DNA of 64,000 bases, from positions 1-64,000 of the forward strand of contig CANSSP010000017.1 of assembly GCA_947649645.1 (NCBI GenBank), read 5' to 3'. Every line of letters begins with the position of its first letter. Position 1 is the first letter of the stretch. This DNA comes from an uncultured Roseburia sp. GTDB lineage: Bacteria; Bacillota; Clostridia; Lachnospirales; Lachnospiraceae. The notes below the pieces were generated by a model. That model was not told the origin of the DNA. It made no database searches and was given only the letters and a program-made list of their open reading frames with translations. Positions 17,954-25,871 of this stretch are shown in pieces. The translations under genes and the position numbers were made by a program.

Positions 17954-18038
17954 CAGATTTGTGCCGGAGCGTCACAAATCTGTCCGATGGCAGACGCAGA
18001 TATAAGATTTGCGTCGTACCGCCGCGTAAACGCTCCGG
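17954..18038 (+). promoter_or_regulatory. Structured leader upstream of the GH31 gene (copy 2 of a paired element)
   Basis: CAGATTTGTG (17954-17963) forms a perfect 10-bp hairpin with CACAAATCTG (17973-17982). Its 9-nt loop CCGGAGCGT is perfectly complementary to ACGCTCCGG (18030-18038), which ends 13 nt before the ATG. Mutually exclusive pairings also exist: CAAATCT (17975-17981) with AGATTTG (18005-18011), and GACGCA (17993-17998) with TGCGTC (18010-18015). It resembles the nanA leader in start motif, order and spacing. The function is inferred only. Confidence 0.6.
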
Positions 18039-18051
18039 AATGGAGATAAAT

Positions 18052-20409
18052 ATGAAATTTAGTAATGGGCGCTGGCTGGAAAAGGAACATTGCGCTTCTT
18101 TTTCACCGGCGGAAGTATTTTCTTTAAAAACGGAAAAAGAATCCGTTACGATCTGTGCGCCGACGGCCCCGATCGTAAATAAGGGCGATGCGCTGGAGGG
18201 GATAAATCTGACCATAAGGGTTACGGCGCCCTGCCCGGAGGTGCTGCGCATCGAAACGTTTCACCACAGGGGTGTCAGAAAAAGGACGCCGGAGTTTGAG
18301 CTTGCCCCTTTTGCCTCCGGGAATCTGTCTGTGGAAGAGACAGAGGATAAACTGATGGTTTCCAGCGGGACACTTAGGCTTGAGGTGGAAAAGCACACGG
18401 GCAATCTGTGTTTTTATCGGGATAACGAAAAGCTTACGTCGAGTGAAAAGCAGGATCTGGCTTATGTGAAGACGAACTGGAGCGGACTGGCTTATGACAG
18501 AGGGCCGGAAGATGCCTATATGCGTGAGCGGCTTTCCTTGTCAGTGGGAGAACTGATTTATGGCCTTGGGGAGCGCTTTGGCGCCTTTGTCAAAAACGGG
18601 CAGAGCGTCGACATCTGGAATGAGGACGGCGGAACCTCGACGGAGCAGTCGTATATCAATATCCCGTTTTACCTTTCAGACCGGGGATACGGCGTGTTTG
18701 TAAATCATCCGGAGCGGGTGTCGTTTGAGGTCGGGTCGGAGATGGTATCAAAGGTCGGCTTTTCCGTCCCGGGCGAGAGTCTTGACTATTTTCTGATCAA
18801 CGGACCGACGATGAAAGACGTTCTCAGGCGTTATACCGGTCTTACCGGCAGGCCGTCTCTTCCGGCGCCCTGGACCTTCGGGCTTTGGCTGTCCACTTCC
18901 TTTACGACGAAGTATGATGAGGAGACGGTCGGCCGGATGCTGGACGGGATGGCGGAGCGCGGGATTCCGCTTTCCGTCTTTCATTTTGACTGTTTCTGGA
19001 TGCGGGAGTTTAACTGGTGTGATTTTACCTGGGATGCAAGAGTGTTTCCGGATCCGGCGGGCATGCTTCGCCGTCTGAAGGAACGGGGAGTTAAGATCTG
19101 TGTCTGGATCAACAGTTATGTGGGACAGGAATCGCGGTTGTTTGAGGAAGGCCTGAAAGGCGGCTATTTCCTGAAACGTCCGGACGGCGATGTCTGGCAG
19201 TGGGATATGTGGCAGCCAGGGCTTGCCATTGTGGATTTTACAAATCCTGAGGCACGCGCCTGGTATGCGGAAAAGCTGGGGGCGCTTCTCGATATGGGTG
19301 TGGATTGCTTTAAGACGGATTTTGGCGAGCGCATTCCGACGACGGTGGTTTACTGGGATGGTTCCGATGCGGAGAAGATGCACAATTACTATACATATCT
19401 GTATAATAAAACGGTGTATGAGGTCCTCAAAAAGAAAAAAGGGGAAAAAGATGCGATTTTGTTCGCGCGTTCAGCGACAGCCGGCGGACAGAAATTTCCG
19501 GTGCACTGGGGCGGCGACTGCTGGTCTGATTATGAATCAATGGAGCAGAGCCTGCGCGGCGGGCTCTCGCTGACGAGCTCCGGTTTCGGTTACTGGAGTC
19601 ATGACATCGGCGGGTTTGAGAAAAAACCTTCGCCGGATGTCTACAAAAGATGGTGCGCCTTCGGGCTTCTTTCTTCCCATTCGAGGCTTCACGGCTCTGA
19701 TTCCTATCGCGTGCCCTGGGTCTATGACGATGAGGCCGTGGATGTTCTGCGGTATTTTACACGGTTAAAGGCGTCTCTGATGCCATATCTGTACCGCAAT
19801 GCCATTGAAACTTCACAGACAGGGATTCCGATGATGCGGAGCATGGCGCTGGAATTTCCGGAGGACAGAAACTGCGCCTATCTGGCCCGGCAGTATATGT
19901 TCGGAGATTCTCTTCTCGTGGCCCCTGTTTTTAATGGGGAAGGGATGGCGGAATACTACCTGCCGGAGGGAATCTGGACGTCGTTTCTGACCGGGGAGGT
20001 GAAAGAGGGGGGAAAGTGGTATCGCGAGAAACACGGTTATCTGAGCATCCCGCTTTATGTGAAGGAGGGAAGTATCGTGTCTGTCGGAGCACGGTGCGAC
20101 AACGCGGTTTATGACTATGCCGACAACGTGACGCTGCGCGTCTATGCGGTAAAGGACGGCGCGGATACAGAGACAGCCGTTTTCAGCGGGGACGGCGAGA
20201 GGGAGACTTTTGTGCAGGTACGGCGTGCCGGGAATCGATATACGGTAAAAGTGGCCGGCAGGAAAGCTTCAAAGGTGATGTTTGTAAATATGGACGCCCC
20301 CGTCTCCGTAAAAGGCGCGTCTTATGAGGTGGCCGGCAGGGATCTGATTCTTTTTTTTGACGGTGAGGGAAAAGCAGAAATAGAGACTCATTGCATGGAT
20401 AAAATGTGA
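18052..20409 (+). CDS. yicI: GH31 alpha-xylosidase (YicI type)
   Basis: A 785-aa cytoplasmic glycoside hydrolase that releases alpha-xylose from isoprimeverose-type xyloglucan oligosaccharides. An N-terminal beta-sandwich precedes the barrel with FHFDCFWMREFNWCDF. The nucleophile region is CFKTDFGERIPTT with Asp423, and the acid/base region is HWGGDCWSDYESM with Asp489, matching the spacing in E. coli YicI. No signal peptide. The start at 18052 has GGAG 6 nt upstream; the frame is open further up, but that part is the leader. Alpha-glucosidase activity is the less likely alternative. Confidence 0.9.
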   Translation: MKFSNGRWLEKEHCASFSPAEVFSLKTEKESVTICAPTAPIVNKGDALEGINLTIRVTAPCPEVLRIETFHHRGVRKRTPEFELAPFASGNLSVEETEDKLMVSSGTLRLEVEKHTGNLCFYRDNEKLTSSEKQDLAYVKTNWSGLAYDRGPEDAYMRERLSLSVGELIYGLGERFGAFVKNGQSVDIWNEDGGTSTEQSYINIPFYLSDRGYGVFVNHPERVSFEVGSEMVSKVGFSVPGESLDYFLINGPTMKDVLRRYTGLTGRPSLPAPWTFGLWLSTSFTTKYDEETVGRMLDGMAERGIPLSVFHFDCFWMREFNWCDFTWDARVFPDPAGMLRRLKERGVKICVWINSYVGQESRLFEEGLKGGYFLKRPDGDVWQWDMWQPGLAIVDFTNPEARAWYAEKLGALLDMGVDCFKTDFGERIPTTVVYWDGSDAEKMHNYYTYLYNKTVYEVLKKKKGEKDAILFARSATAGGQKFPVHWGGDCWSDYESMEQSLRGGLSLTSSGFGYWSHDIGGFEKKPSPDVYKRWCAFGLLSSHSRLHGSDSYRVPWVYDDEAVDVLRYFTRLKASLMPYLYRNAIETSQTGIPMMRSMALEFPEDRNCAYLARQYMFGDSLLVAPVFNGEGMAEYYLPEGIWTSFLTGEVKEGGKWYREKHGYLSIPLYVKEGSIVSVGARCDNAVYDYADNVTLRVYAVKDGADTETAVFSGDGERETFVQVRRAGNRYTVKVAGRKASKVMFVNMDAPVSVKGASYEVAGRDLILFFDGEGKAEIETHCMDKM

Positions 20410-20489
20410 TGAATAAAATCTTTTATATTGATGAAGATAATGCAGGAAATCCATCAAAATAAAATAAAAATGAAATATCGCTTCTTTTC

Positions 20490-20518
20490 TTGTGATTGCC
20501 GTCCGTTTGCATTATAAT
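20490..20518 (+). promoter_or_regulatory. Promoter of the clpX-like gene
   Basis: TTGTGA (20490-20495), 17-bp spacer, TATAAT (20513-20518). The start codon at 20574 has GAGGAGAG upstream. Confidence 0.6.
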
Positions 20519-20573
20519 AAATCTGGTAAAAACGCCATGGCAGACTGCCGTCTGCCAGTCAGAGGAGAGATGG

Positions 20574-22028
20574 ATGAGCGAAAACGATTATAGAGAGGTA
20601 ACGGAAGAGGGGAAGGAAAAGCCGGCAGTCGTCGAAGGACAGGAGCAGGAACCGGAGAATGAATACGAGGATTTTTGTTATATCTGCAGACGGCCGGAGC
20701 GTATCGCCGGAAAGATGATCAAAATTCCGAATAATATCTGCATCTGTCAGGATTGTATGCAGAAAACGTTTGACAGTATGAACGGTGCCGGATTTTCCAT
20801 GAATGATATACAGAATCTGGGAAAGATGCCCAATATCAGCATGATCAATCTGTCTGATCTGCAGGGATTTGCGCCGAACACCCAGAAGCTGAAAAAGAAG
20901 AAAGCGAAAGAAAAAAAAGAACCCGCGATCGATATCACAAAGATCCCGGCTCCGCACTGCATCAAGGCGTCTCTTGACGAGTATGTAGTGGGGCAGGAGC
21001 ACGCCAAGAAAGTGATGTCCGTGGCGGTTTACAACCATTACAAGAGAGTTGCGTCGGACGCAAAGGATGATGTCGAGATCGAAAAATCCAATATGCTTAT
21101 GATCGGGCCGACCGGGTGCGGGAAAACGTATCTTGTAAAGACGCTGGCAAGGCTTCTGGATGTGCCGCTTGCGATTACCGACGCTACTTCGCTGACAGAG
21201 GCGGGGTACATAGGCGACGATATCGAGAGTGTGGTCAGCAAGCTGCTCGCCGCGGCAGACAATGACGTGGAGCGCGCGGAGCACGGAATTATTTTTATCG
21301 ACGAGATTGACAAGATCGCGAAAAAGCGCAATACGAACCAGAGAGATGTCAGCGGGGAGTCCGTACAGCAGGGGATGTTAAAGCTCTTAGAGGGAGCGGA
21401 GGTCGAGGTTCCGGTGGGGGCCAGCAGCAAAAATGCGATGGTGCCGATGACGATGGTCAATACCAGAAATATCCTTTTTATCTGCGGCGGAGCATTTCCG
21501 GATCTGGAAGAGATCATAAAAGAGCGCCTTAATAAAGAGGCTTCGATCGGCTTTAAGGCCAGGCTGAAGGATGAATATGATAAGGATGAGAACCTTCTGG
21601 CGAAGGTTGAAGTTGAAGATGTCCGAAGGTTCGGGATGATACCGGAATTTCTGGGCCGTCTGCCGATTTTGTTTACGCTGGAGGCGCTTACGGAGGATAC
21701 GCTTGTCCGAATCTTAAGGGAGCCGAAGAACGCGATTTTAAAGCAGTATCAGAAGCTTCTGGCGATGGATGAGGTAAAGCTGGAATTTGAGGAGGACGCC
21801 CTTTTTGCCATTGCGTCAAAGGCAAAGGAGAAAAAGGTCGGCGCGCGGGCGCTTCGGGCAGTGATTGAGGAGTTTATGCTGGATATTATGTATGAGATTC
21901 CGAAAGATGACAATATCGGCACGGTCACGATCACGAGGGAGTATATTGAGAAAAAAGGAGGACCGGTGATCGCAATGCGGGGCTGTGCGGGGTCTGCCGG
22001 AAATGTGGAGGCGCTGCCTGTACTCTGA
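20574..22028 (+). CDS. clpX: ClpX-like AAA+ unfoldase (divergent paralogue)
   Basis: A 484-aa hexameric unfoldase that feeds proteins to ClpP. The N-terminal zinc finger has Cys35, Cys38, Cys58 and Cys61. A Lys-rich linker precedes the AAA+ module with Walker A GPTGCGKTYL, pore loop GYIGDD, Walker B IIFIDEID and the ClpP-contact tripeptide in SIGFKA. The RKH substrate loop of standard ClpX is missing; that stretch reads GASSKNAMVPM. The chain is longer than the usual 410-430 aa. It stands alone, without clpP or tig next to it, so it is probably a second clpX-type gene rather than the housekeeping copy. Confidence 0.85.
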   Translation: MSENDYREVTEEGKEKPAVVEGQEQEPENEYEDFCYICRRPERIAGKMIKIPNNICICQDCMQKTFDSMNGAGFSMNDIQNLGKMPNISMINLSDLQGFAPNTQKLKKKKAKEKKEPAIDITKIPAPHCIKASLDEYVVGQEHAKKVMSVAVYNHYKRVASDAKDDVEIEKSNMLMIGPTGCGKTYLVKTLARLLDVPLAITDATSLTEAGYIGDDIESVVSKLLAAADNDVERAEHGIIFIDEIDKIAKKRNTNQRDVSGESVQQGMLKLLEGAEVEVPVGASSKNAMVPMTMVNTRNILFICGGAFPDLEEIIKERLNKEASIGFKARLKDEYDKDENLLAKVEVEDVRRFGMIPEFLGRLPILFTLEALTEDTLVRILREPKNAILKQYQKLLAMDEVKLEFEEDALFAIASKAKEKKVGARALRAVIEEFMLDIMYEIPKDDNIGTVTITREYIEKKGGPVIAMRGCAGSAGNVEALPVL

Positions 22029-22124
22029 CCGGCCGCTTTTCAGTGATGCTGCCGCAGGAGAAGATGTCATAGGCCGGGCCGTTCTGGCATTTACTGGTAA
22101 GTGAATAGATAAGCGGAGTTGTTT

Positions 22125-22451
22125 ATGGCAGACTGTGTAGAACAGGTATATTCCAATGATTATTTTGACTTTATCATCCCCTATGGGGAGCTGCAGTACG
22201 TTCCGGTTTCCGGCGCATGCACACAGCGCATTGCGGAAGAGTTTGATATTTTTTATTATTCGAGGGCCGGACTGCCGCCGCTGGGACTTGGAACGTACAC
22301 CTATAACGTCATCCCGAAATGTTACGGTCTGCAGGAGTCGGATGCGCTGGAAGTGTCCGGGATTATCCGTCTGCAGAATCAGCCGGTACTCTCGTTAAAG
22401 GGGGACGGCGTGCTGGTCGGATTTGTCGATACGGGGGCTGGCGTCATATAG
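22125..22451 (+). pseudogene. Csp-like S8 peptidase, 5' part, interrupted by an integrated element
   Basis: Encodes the first 103 residues of a subtilisin-family protein, beginning MADCVEQVYSNDY and ending LVGFVDTG, the motif with catalytic Asp102. After this the frame runs into element sequence, adds about five foreign residues and stops at 22451. The rest of the protein, starting GIDYTNPLFRYADG, resumes in the matching phase at 24429. Start ATG 22125 has GGAG 6 nt upstream. Joined across the GGG at the two junctions, the gene would encode a normal 561-aa peptidase. Csp proteases act in spore germination in clostridia; this assignment rests on fold and the inserted jelly-roll. Confidence 0.85.
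22421..22450. repeat. Left attachment junction (attL) of the recombinase element
   Basis: Host sequence GTCGATACGGG (VDTG codons) passes into element sequence GGCTGGCGTCATATAG. The GGG at 22433-22435 is the shared crossover core. The TGGCGT arm here is the inverted complement of ACGCCA at the right end. Confidence 0.75.
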
Positions 22452-22500
22452 CTGCCATGCGGCGCATACAATGCAGTGAGCAGGAGTGTGGAGGAAAATG

Positions 22501-24120
22501 ATGGCAGCAGAAAAAAAATATCGGGCAGGCATTTATCTTCGTCTGTCGCGGGAGGATGTGGCCGGCGGCGGCACGGAGAGCAACAGCATCCGTTCACAGC
22601 GGGAGATTTGCCGTGCTTTTGTCAGAAGCTGCGGTGATATGGATGTTTTTGATATTTACGTGGATGACGGTTACTCAGGGGCCGATTTTGACAGACCGGA
22701 ATTTAAACGCATGATGGAGGATATAAAAGCCGGAAAAATAAACTGTGTTGTGGTAAAGGATTTATCAAGATTTGGACGTGACTATATTGAAGCCGGGCGG
22801 TTGATACAAAAGACCTTCCCGGCTTTTCATGTGCGCTTTGTCGCGGTCACGGACCGGTTTGATTCCCTGACGGCGGATTACCATGAGACGTCGCTCGTGC
22901 TTCCGGTGAAAAATTTTGTGAACGATTCTTATTGCCGGGATATTTCGGGCAAAGTCCGCAGTCAGCAGAGGGTCAAACGTGAAAAGGGGGAATTTATCGG
23001 TGCATTCGCTGTCTATGGGTATTGCAAAGATGAGAAGAACCGGAACCGGCTGGTTCCGGATCCATATGCGTCGCGTATCGTGCAGCATATTTTTGAATGG
23101 AAGCTGGACGGTATGAGCTGTTTTGCGATCGCGAAGCGGCTGAATCGTATGGGTGTTCTCTCCCCCATGGAGTATAAGCGGTCGACGGGACAAAATTACA
23201 ATACGGGGTTTGCCGTATGTGTGCGCGGCGCATGGTCTGCGGTAGCCGTAAGGAGGATTCTCACAGACGAACTCTACATCGGAACCATGGTGCAGGGGAA
23301 AAGCGAGAAGATCAGTTATAAAGTAAAGCGTTCCCGGAAAAAAACAAAGGAGGAATGGATCCGTGTTCCCGGCATGCACGAGCCGGTTATTGCAGAGGAA
23401 GATTTTGGGCGGGTGCAGCAGTTTCTGGCCACGGCGATGCGTGCTTCTGGCGGGGAGGAGAAGGCGCATGCGTTTGCCGGAATGCTCTTCTGCGGCGGCT
23501 GTCTCGGGACGATGGCGCGAAGGCTGAACCGATATCGGGGAGACGAAAAAATAGATTTTATCTGTTCCGCCGGAAACCGGGGGATGGGATGTGCAAGACA
23601 TCGCATCTCAGAGGACGGGCTGTGGGATGTCGTCTGGCAGGCACTGAATTTTCAGATCAGCCTTCTGATGTGCGAGGAGTACGTGTGCGCACAGACAGCG
23701 GATCTTACGATGGATTTTTCGGAGCTGGAACTGCTCAGAGAGGAGACGGTACGTCTTTGCGCGGAAGCAGAAAAGTACCGGCGGCTGTTGGGAGGTCTTG
23801 ACGGCGATCTGGATAAGGGGGTTATCACAGTGGAAGATCACAGGGCATTTCAGGAGATTTATGGGGAACAGGAAGCGCGTCTGCGGGAAGCGGCGGAAAA
23901 ACAGGAGGAACGCCTGCAAAAACTTTCAAGAGAGGCGGAGGAGAAAAGCGCGCGGCTGCAGTGCCTGAAGAAAGCGCCGCAGCTTTCAGAACGCGGCAGG
24001 GATGTGCTGCTTGCCTTTGTGGAGAAAATAGTTGTGTGTGGGGAGCGGCGCATTTTCATTCAGCTCAGAATCGGGGATCCGTTTGGCCAGACAAAGTACT
24101 CCGGAATTGATATGTTTTAA
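22501..24120 (+). CDS. Large serine recombinase (site-specific integrase/excisionase)
   Basis: A 539-aa recombinase. The N-terminal resolvase catalytic domain (about 7-155) has the nucleophile Ser16 in IYLRLSREDV and the conserved VVVKDLSRFGRDYIEAG. The recombinase domain (about 170-290) has FIGAFAVYGYCKD and VRRILTDELYIG. The zinc ribbon has CGGC and CSAGNRGMGC, and a coiled coil follows (about 410-490). Start at 22501 has GGAGG 6 nt upstream; 22498 is also possible. It belongs to the Tn-type/spoIVCA-like group that integrates in one direction and needs a directionality factor to excise. It lies inside the gene it interrupts and is co-directional with it. Confidence 0.93.
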   Translation: MAAEKKYRAGIYLRLSREDVAGGGTESNSIRSQREICRAFVRSCGDMDVFDIYVDDGYSGADFDRPEFKRMMEDIKAGKINCVVVKDLSRFGRDYIEAGRLIQKTFPAFHVRFVAVTDRFDSLTADYHETSLVLPVKNFVNDSYCRDISGKVRSQQRVKREKGEFIGAFAVYGYCKDEKNRNRLVPDPYASRIVQHIFEWKLDGMSCFAIAKRLNRMGVLSPMEYKRSTGQNYNTGFAVCVRGAWSAVAVRRILTDELYIGTMVQGKSEKISYKVKRSRKKTKEEWIRVPGMHEPVIAEEDFGRVQQFLATAMRASGGEEKAHAFAGMLFCGGCLGTMARRLNRYRGDEKIDFICSAGNRGMGCARHRISEDGLWDVVWQALNFQISLLMCEEYVCAQTADLTMDFSELELLREETVRLCAEAEKYRRLLGGLDGDLDKGVITVEDHRAFQEIYGEQEARLREAAEKQEERLQKLSREAEEKSARLQCLKKAPQLSERGRDVLLAFVEKIVVCGERRIFIQLRIGDPFGQTKYSGIDMF

Positions 24121-24161
24121 AGGAGACAAATAGTATATCCATTCCGGAAGGAGGACGAAAG

Positions 24162-24392
24162 ATGAAGCGCCGTATTTTTGTACCGAAAAGAAAACTGCAG
24201 TTTTGCCGGAGGGAGTCTGCAAAACAGACCGGACGGACGGGGAATGCTGCCGGGGCTGCAGAAACGTGCAGCTTTGCCGTAAAAGCAGACCAGAGGAGGA
24301 AGGAGATGTGCGACCTGTATGAAAAGCTCTGCCCGTCTCTCAAAGAGTCTCTGATGGAGACGGCAAGGAAGCTGCGGGATGTAAGACGGTGA
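24162..24392 (+). CDS. Small basic protein of the recombinase element; directionality-factor candidate
   Basis: A 76-aa, Arg/Lys-rich protein with two Cys-containing stretches and a predicted C-terminal helix (LKESLMETARKLRDVRR). I do not recognise a family. AGGAGG lies 8 nt before the ATG, and it is the only other gene in the element, 41 nt after the recombinase. Small basic proteins next to large serine recombinases are often recombination directionality factors; this is inference from position and charge. Confidence 0.55.
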   Translation: MKRRIFVPKRKLQFCRRESAKQTGRTGNAAGAAETCSFAVKADQRRKEMCDLYEKLCPSLKESLMETARKLRDVRR

Positions 24393-24414
24393 TTACGTTT
24401 TGATTGCGGCATCT

Positions 24415-24440
24415 TTTTTACGCCATAGGGAATTGATTAT
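24415..24440. repeat. Right attachment junction (attR) of the recombinase element
   Basis: Element sequence TTTTTTACGCCATAGGG passes into host sequence AATTGATTATAC (IDY codons). GGG at 24428-24430 is the core. The in-frame TAG just before it shows the element side is non-coding for the peptidase. Confidence 0.75.
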
Positions 24441-25805
24441 ACAAATCCACTGTTCCGGTACGCGGACGGCAGCAGCCGGATCGCAGCAATCTGGGATCAG
24501 ACAATAAAAGAGGGTCCGGCGCCTAAGGGAATTATTTACGGGGCGGAGTACCGGACGGAGACGATCAACCGCGCGCTTGCGTCGGAGAATCCGTATGAAA
24601 TCGTGCCGTCAAGGGATGTAAACGGTCATGGGACGTTTCTGGCGGGTGTGGCCTGCGGCGGGGAGGATGTGCCGAATAATTTTATCGGAGCGGTGCCGAA
24701 CGCCACAATTGCCATGGTGAAATTAAAAGAGGCGAAACCATATCTGAGGGAGTTCTTTTTTGTACCGGAAGGCGTGCCGGCATATCAGGAAAATGATGTT
24801 ATGATGGCAGTGTCCTATCTGGATGCGCTGGCAAATGAACTGAATATGCCGCTTGTGATCTGCCTGGCGCTGGGGAACAGCATCGGAAGCCACGGAAAAA
24901 ACGGTGCCCTGCCGTCCTATCTGAATCTGCTGTGTATCAAAAGAAGACGGTGTATTGTCACGTCGGCCGGGAACGAGGCAAATGCGAGGCATCATTTTCA
25001 GGGAGAGATTGTTGAGGGGATGGAATATGAAGATGTGGAAATCAGTGTGGAGGATGAGACGGCCGGATTTTTCATTGAGCTTTGGGCGGATGCGCCGGAG
25101 CTTTACGCGGTCTCCGTCATCTCGCCGACCGGACAGAGCCTTCCAAAGATTCCCGTGCGCATCGGAGCGTCTGAAGTTTATAATTTTGTATTTGAAGGGA
25201 CGACGGTCACGATTGATTACCGGATCGACGCGAAAGAGTCGGCAAGCCAGCTGATTTTTTTCCGGTTTCTGAATCCGAGAAGAGGGCTGTGGATCATCCG
25301 CGTTTATCCCGAGAGCCGGGTGAGAGGAGACTATAATATGTGGCTGCCGATGGAACAGTTTTCAAGGGGAACCGTGTTTTTCCTGCGTTCCAACCCCTAT
25401 ATCACGCTGACGTCCCCGGGGTCGGCCAGGCAGGTAATCACCGTCGGCGGGTATAATGCGATCAACCGGAGCATATTTGCGGATTCCGGAAGGGGGTATA
25501 CGGTTGCCGGGGAAATCAAACCAGATTTTGTTGCGCCCGCCGTCGACGTCTACGGGCCGGGGCTCAGGGGGAATTATGTGACGTATGCGGGGACGAGTGC
25601 GGCTGCGGCCATTACGTCCGGCGCGTGCGCGCAGGTTATGCAGTGGGCGATCGTCAAACAGAACAATCCGATGCTGTCAAATGCGGGGATAAAAAATATG
25701 CTGATCCGCGGGGCGGGAAAGTCGAATGACAGAGCTTATCCGAATCGGGAATGGGGATACGGGACACTGGATGTATATCAGGCGTTTGATATGTTGAGGG
25801 TCTGA
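24429..25805 (+). pseudogene. Csp-like S8 peptidase, 3' part (His and Ser of the triad)
   Basis: Encodes residues 104-561 of the reconstructed subtilase. It has catalytic His170 in DVNGHGTFLAG and catalytic Ser493 in YAGTSAAAAITSG. Between them lies a jelly-roll-like insertion (about residues 290-400; FFIELWADAPELYAVSV, RRGLWIIRVYPES) typical of clostridial Csp proteases. No start codon with a ribosome-binding site is present at its head, so alone it should be silent; an in-frame GTG at 24603 would omit part of the fold. Sequence is otherwise intact, with no stops or frameshifts, which argues against long-standing decay. Confidence 0.85.
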
Positions 25806-25818
25806 AGGCGTGCGGCAG

Positions 25819-25854
25819 AAAAACCGGCATCACAGAAAAGTGACGCCGGTTTTT
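25819..25854. terminator. Bidirectional terminator between the peptidase and araC genes
   Basis: Stem AAAAACCGGC / GCCGGTTTTT with inner TCAC / GTGA (25819-25854). A-run and T-run on both sides let it serve both convergent genes. Confidence 0.85.
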
Positions 25855-25871
25855 ATCCGTCCTGGAATTGC

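Larger units (their letters stand above)
22433..24430 (+). mobile_element. About 2.0-kb serine-recombinase integrative element inside the S8 peptidase gene
   Basis: The unit between the two GGG cores (22433-22435 and 24428-24430) is 1,995 bp. It carries a large serine recombinase and one short downstream reading frame, both in the direction of the host gene. Rejoining the flanks at GGG gives GATACGGGAATTGAT, coding DTGID, the conserved subtilase active-site motif. Joining the element ends gives ACGCCATAGGGGGCTGGCGT, an inverted-arm sequence typical of an attP. No cargo, transposase or phage genes are present. Boundaries are read from the sequence; mobility and excision are inferred. Confidence 0.85.

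Noticed and set aside
17932..18051. N-terminal extension of the GH31 protein
   Set aside because: The frame is open, but the DNA forms the structured leader, and a good ribosome-binding site lies before 18052.
22125..25805. Simple decayed pseudogene
   Set aside because: Both halves are intact and in matching phase, and the interruption has recombinase ends with inverted arms, so insertion explains it better.
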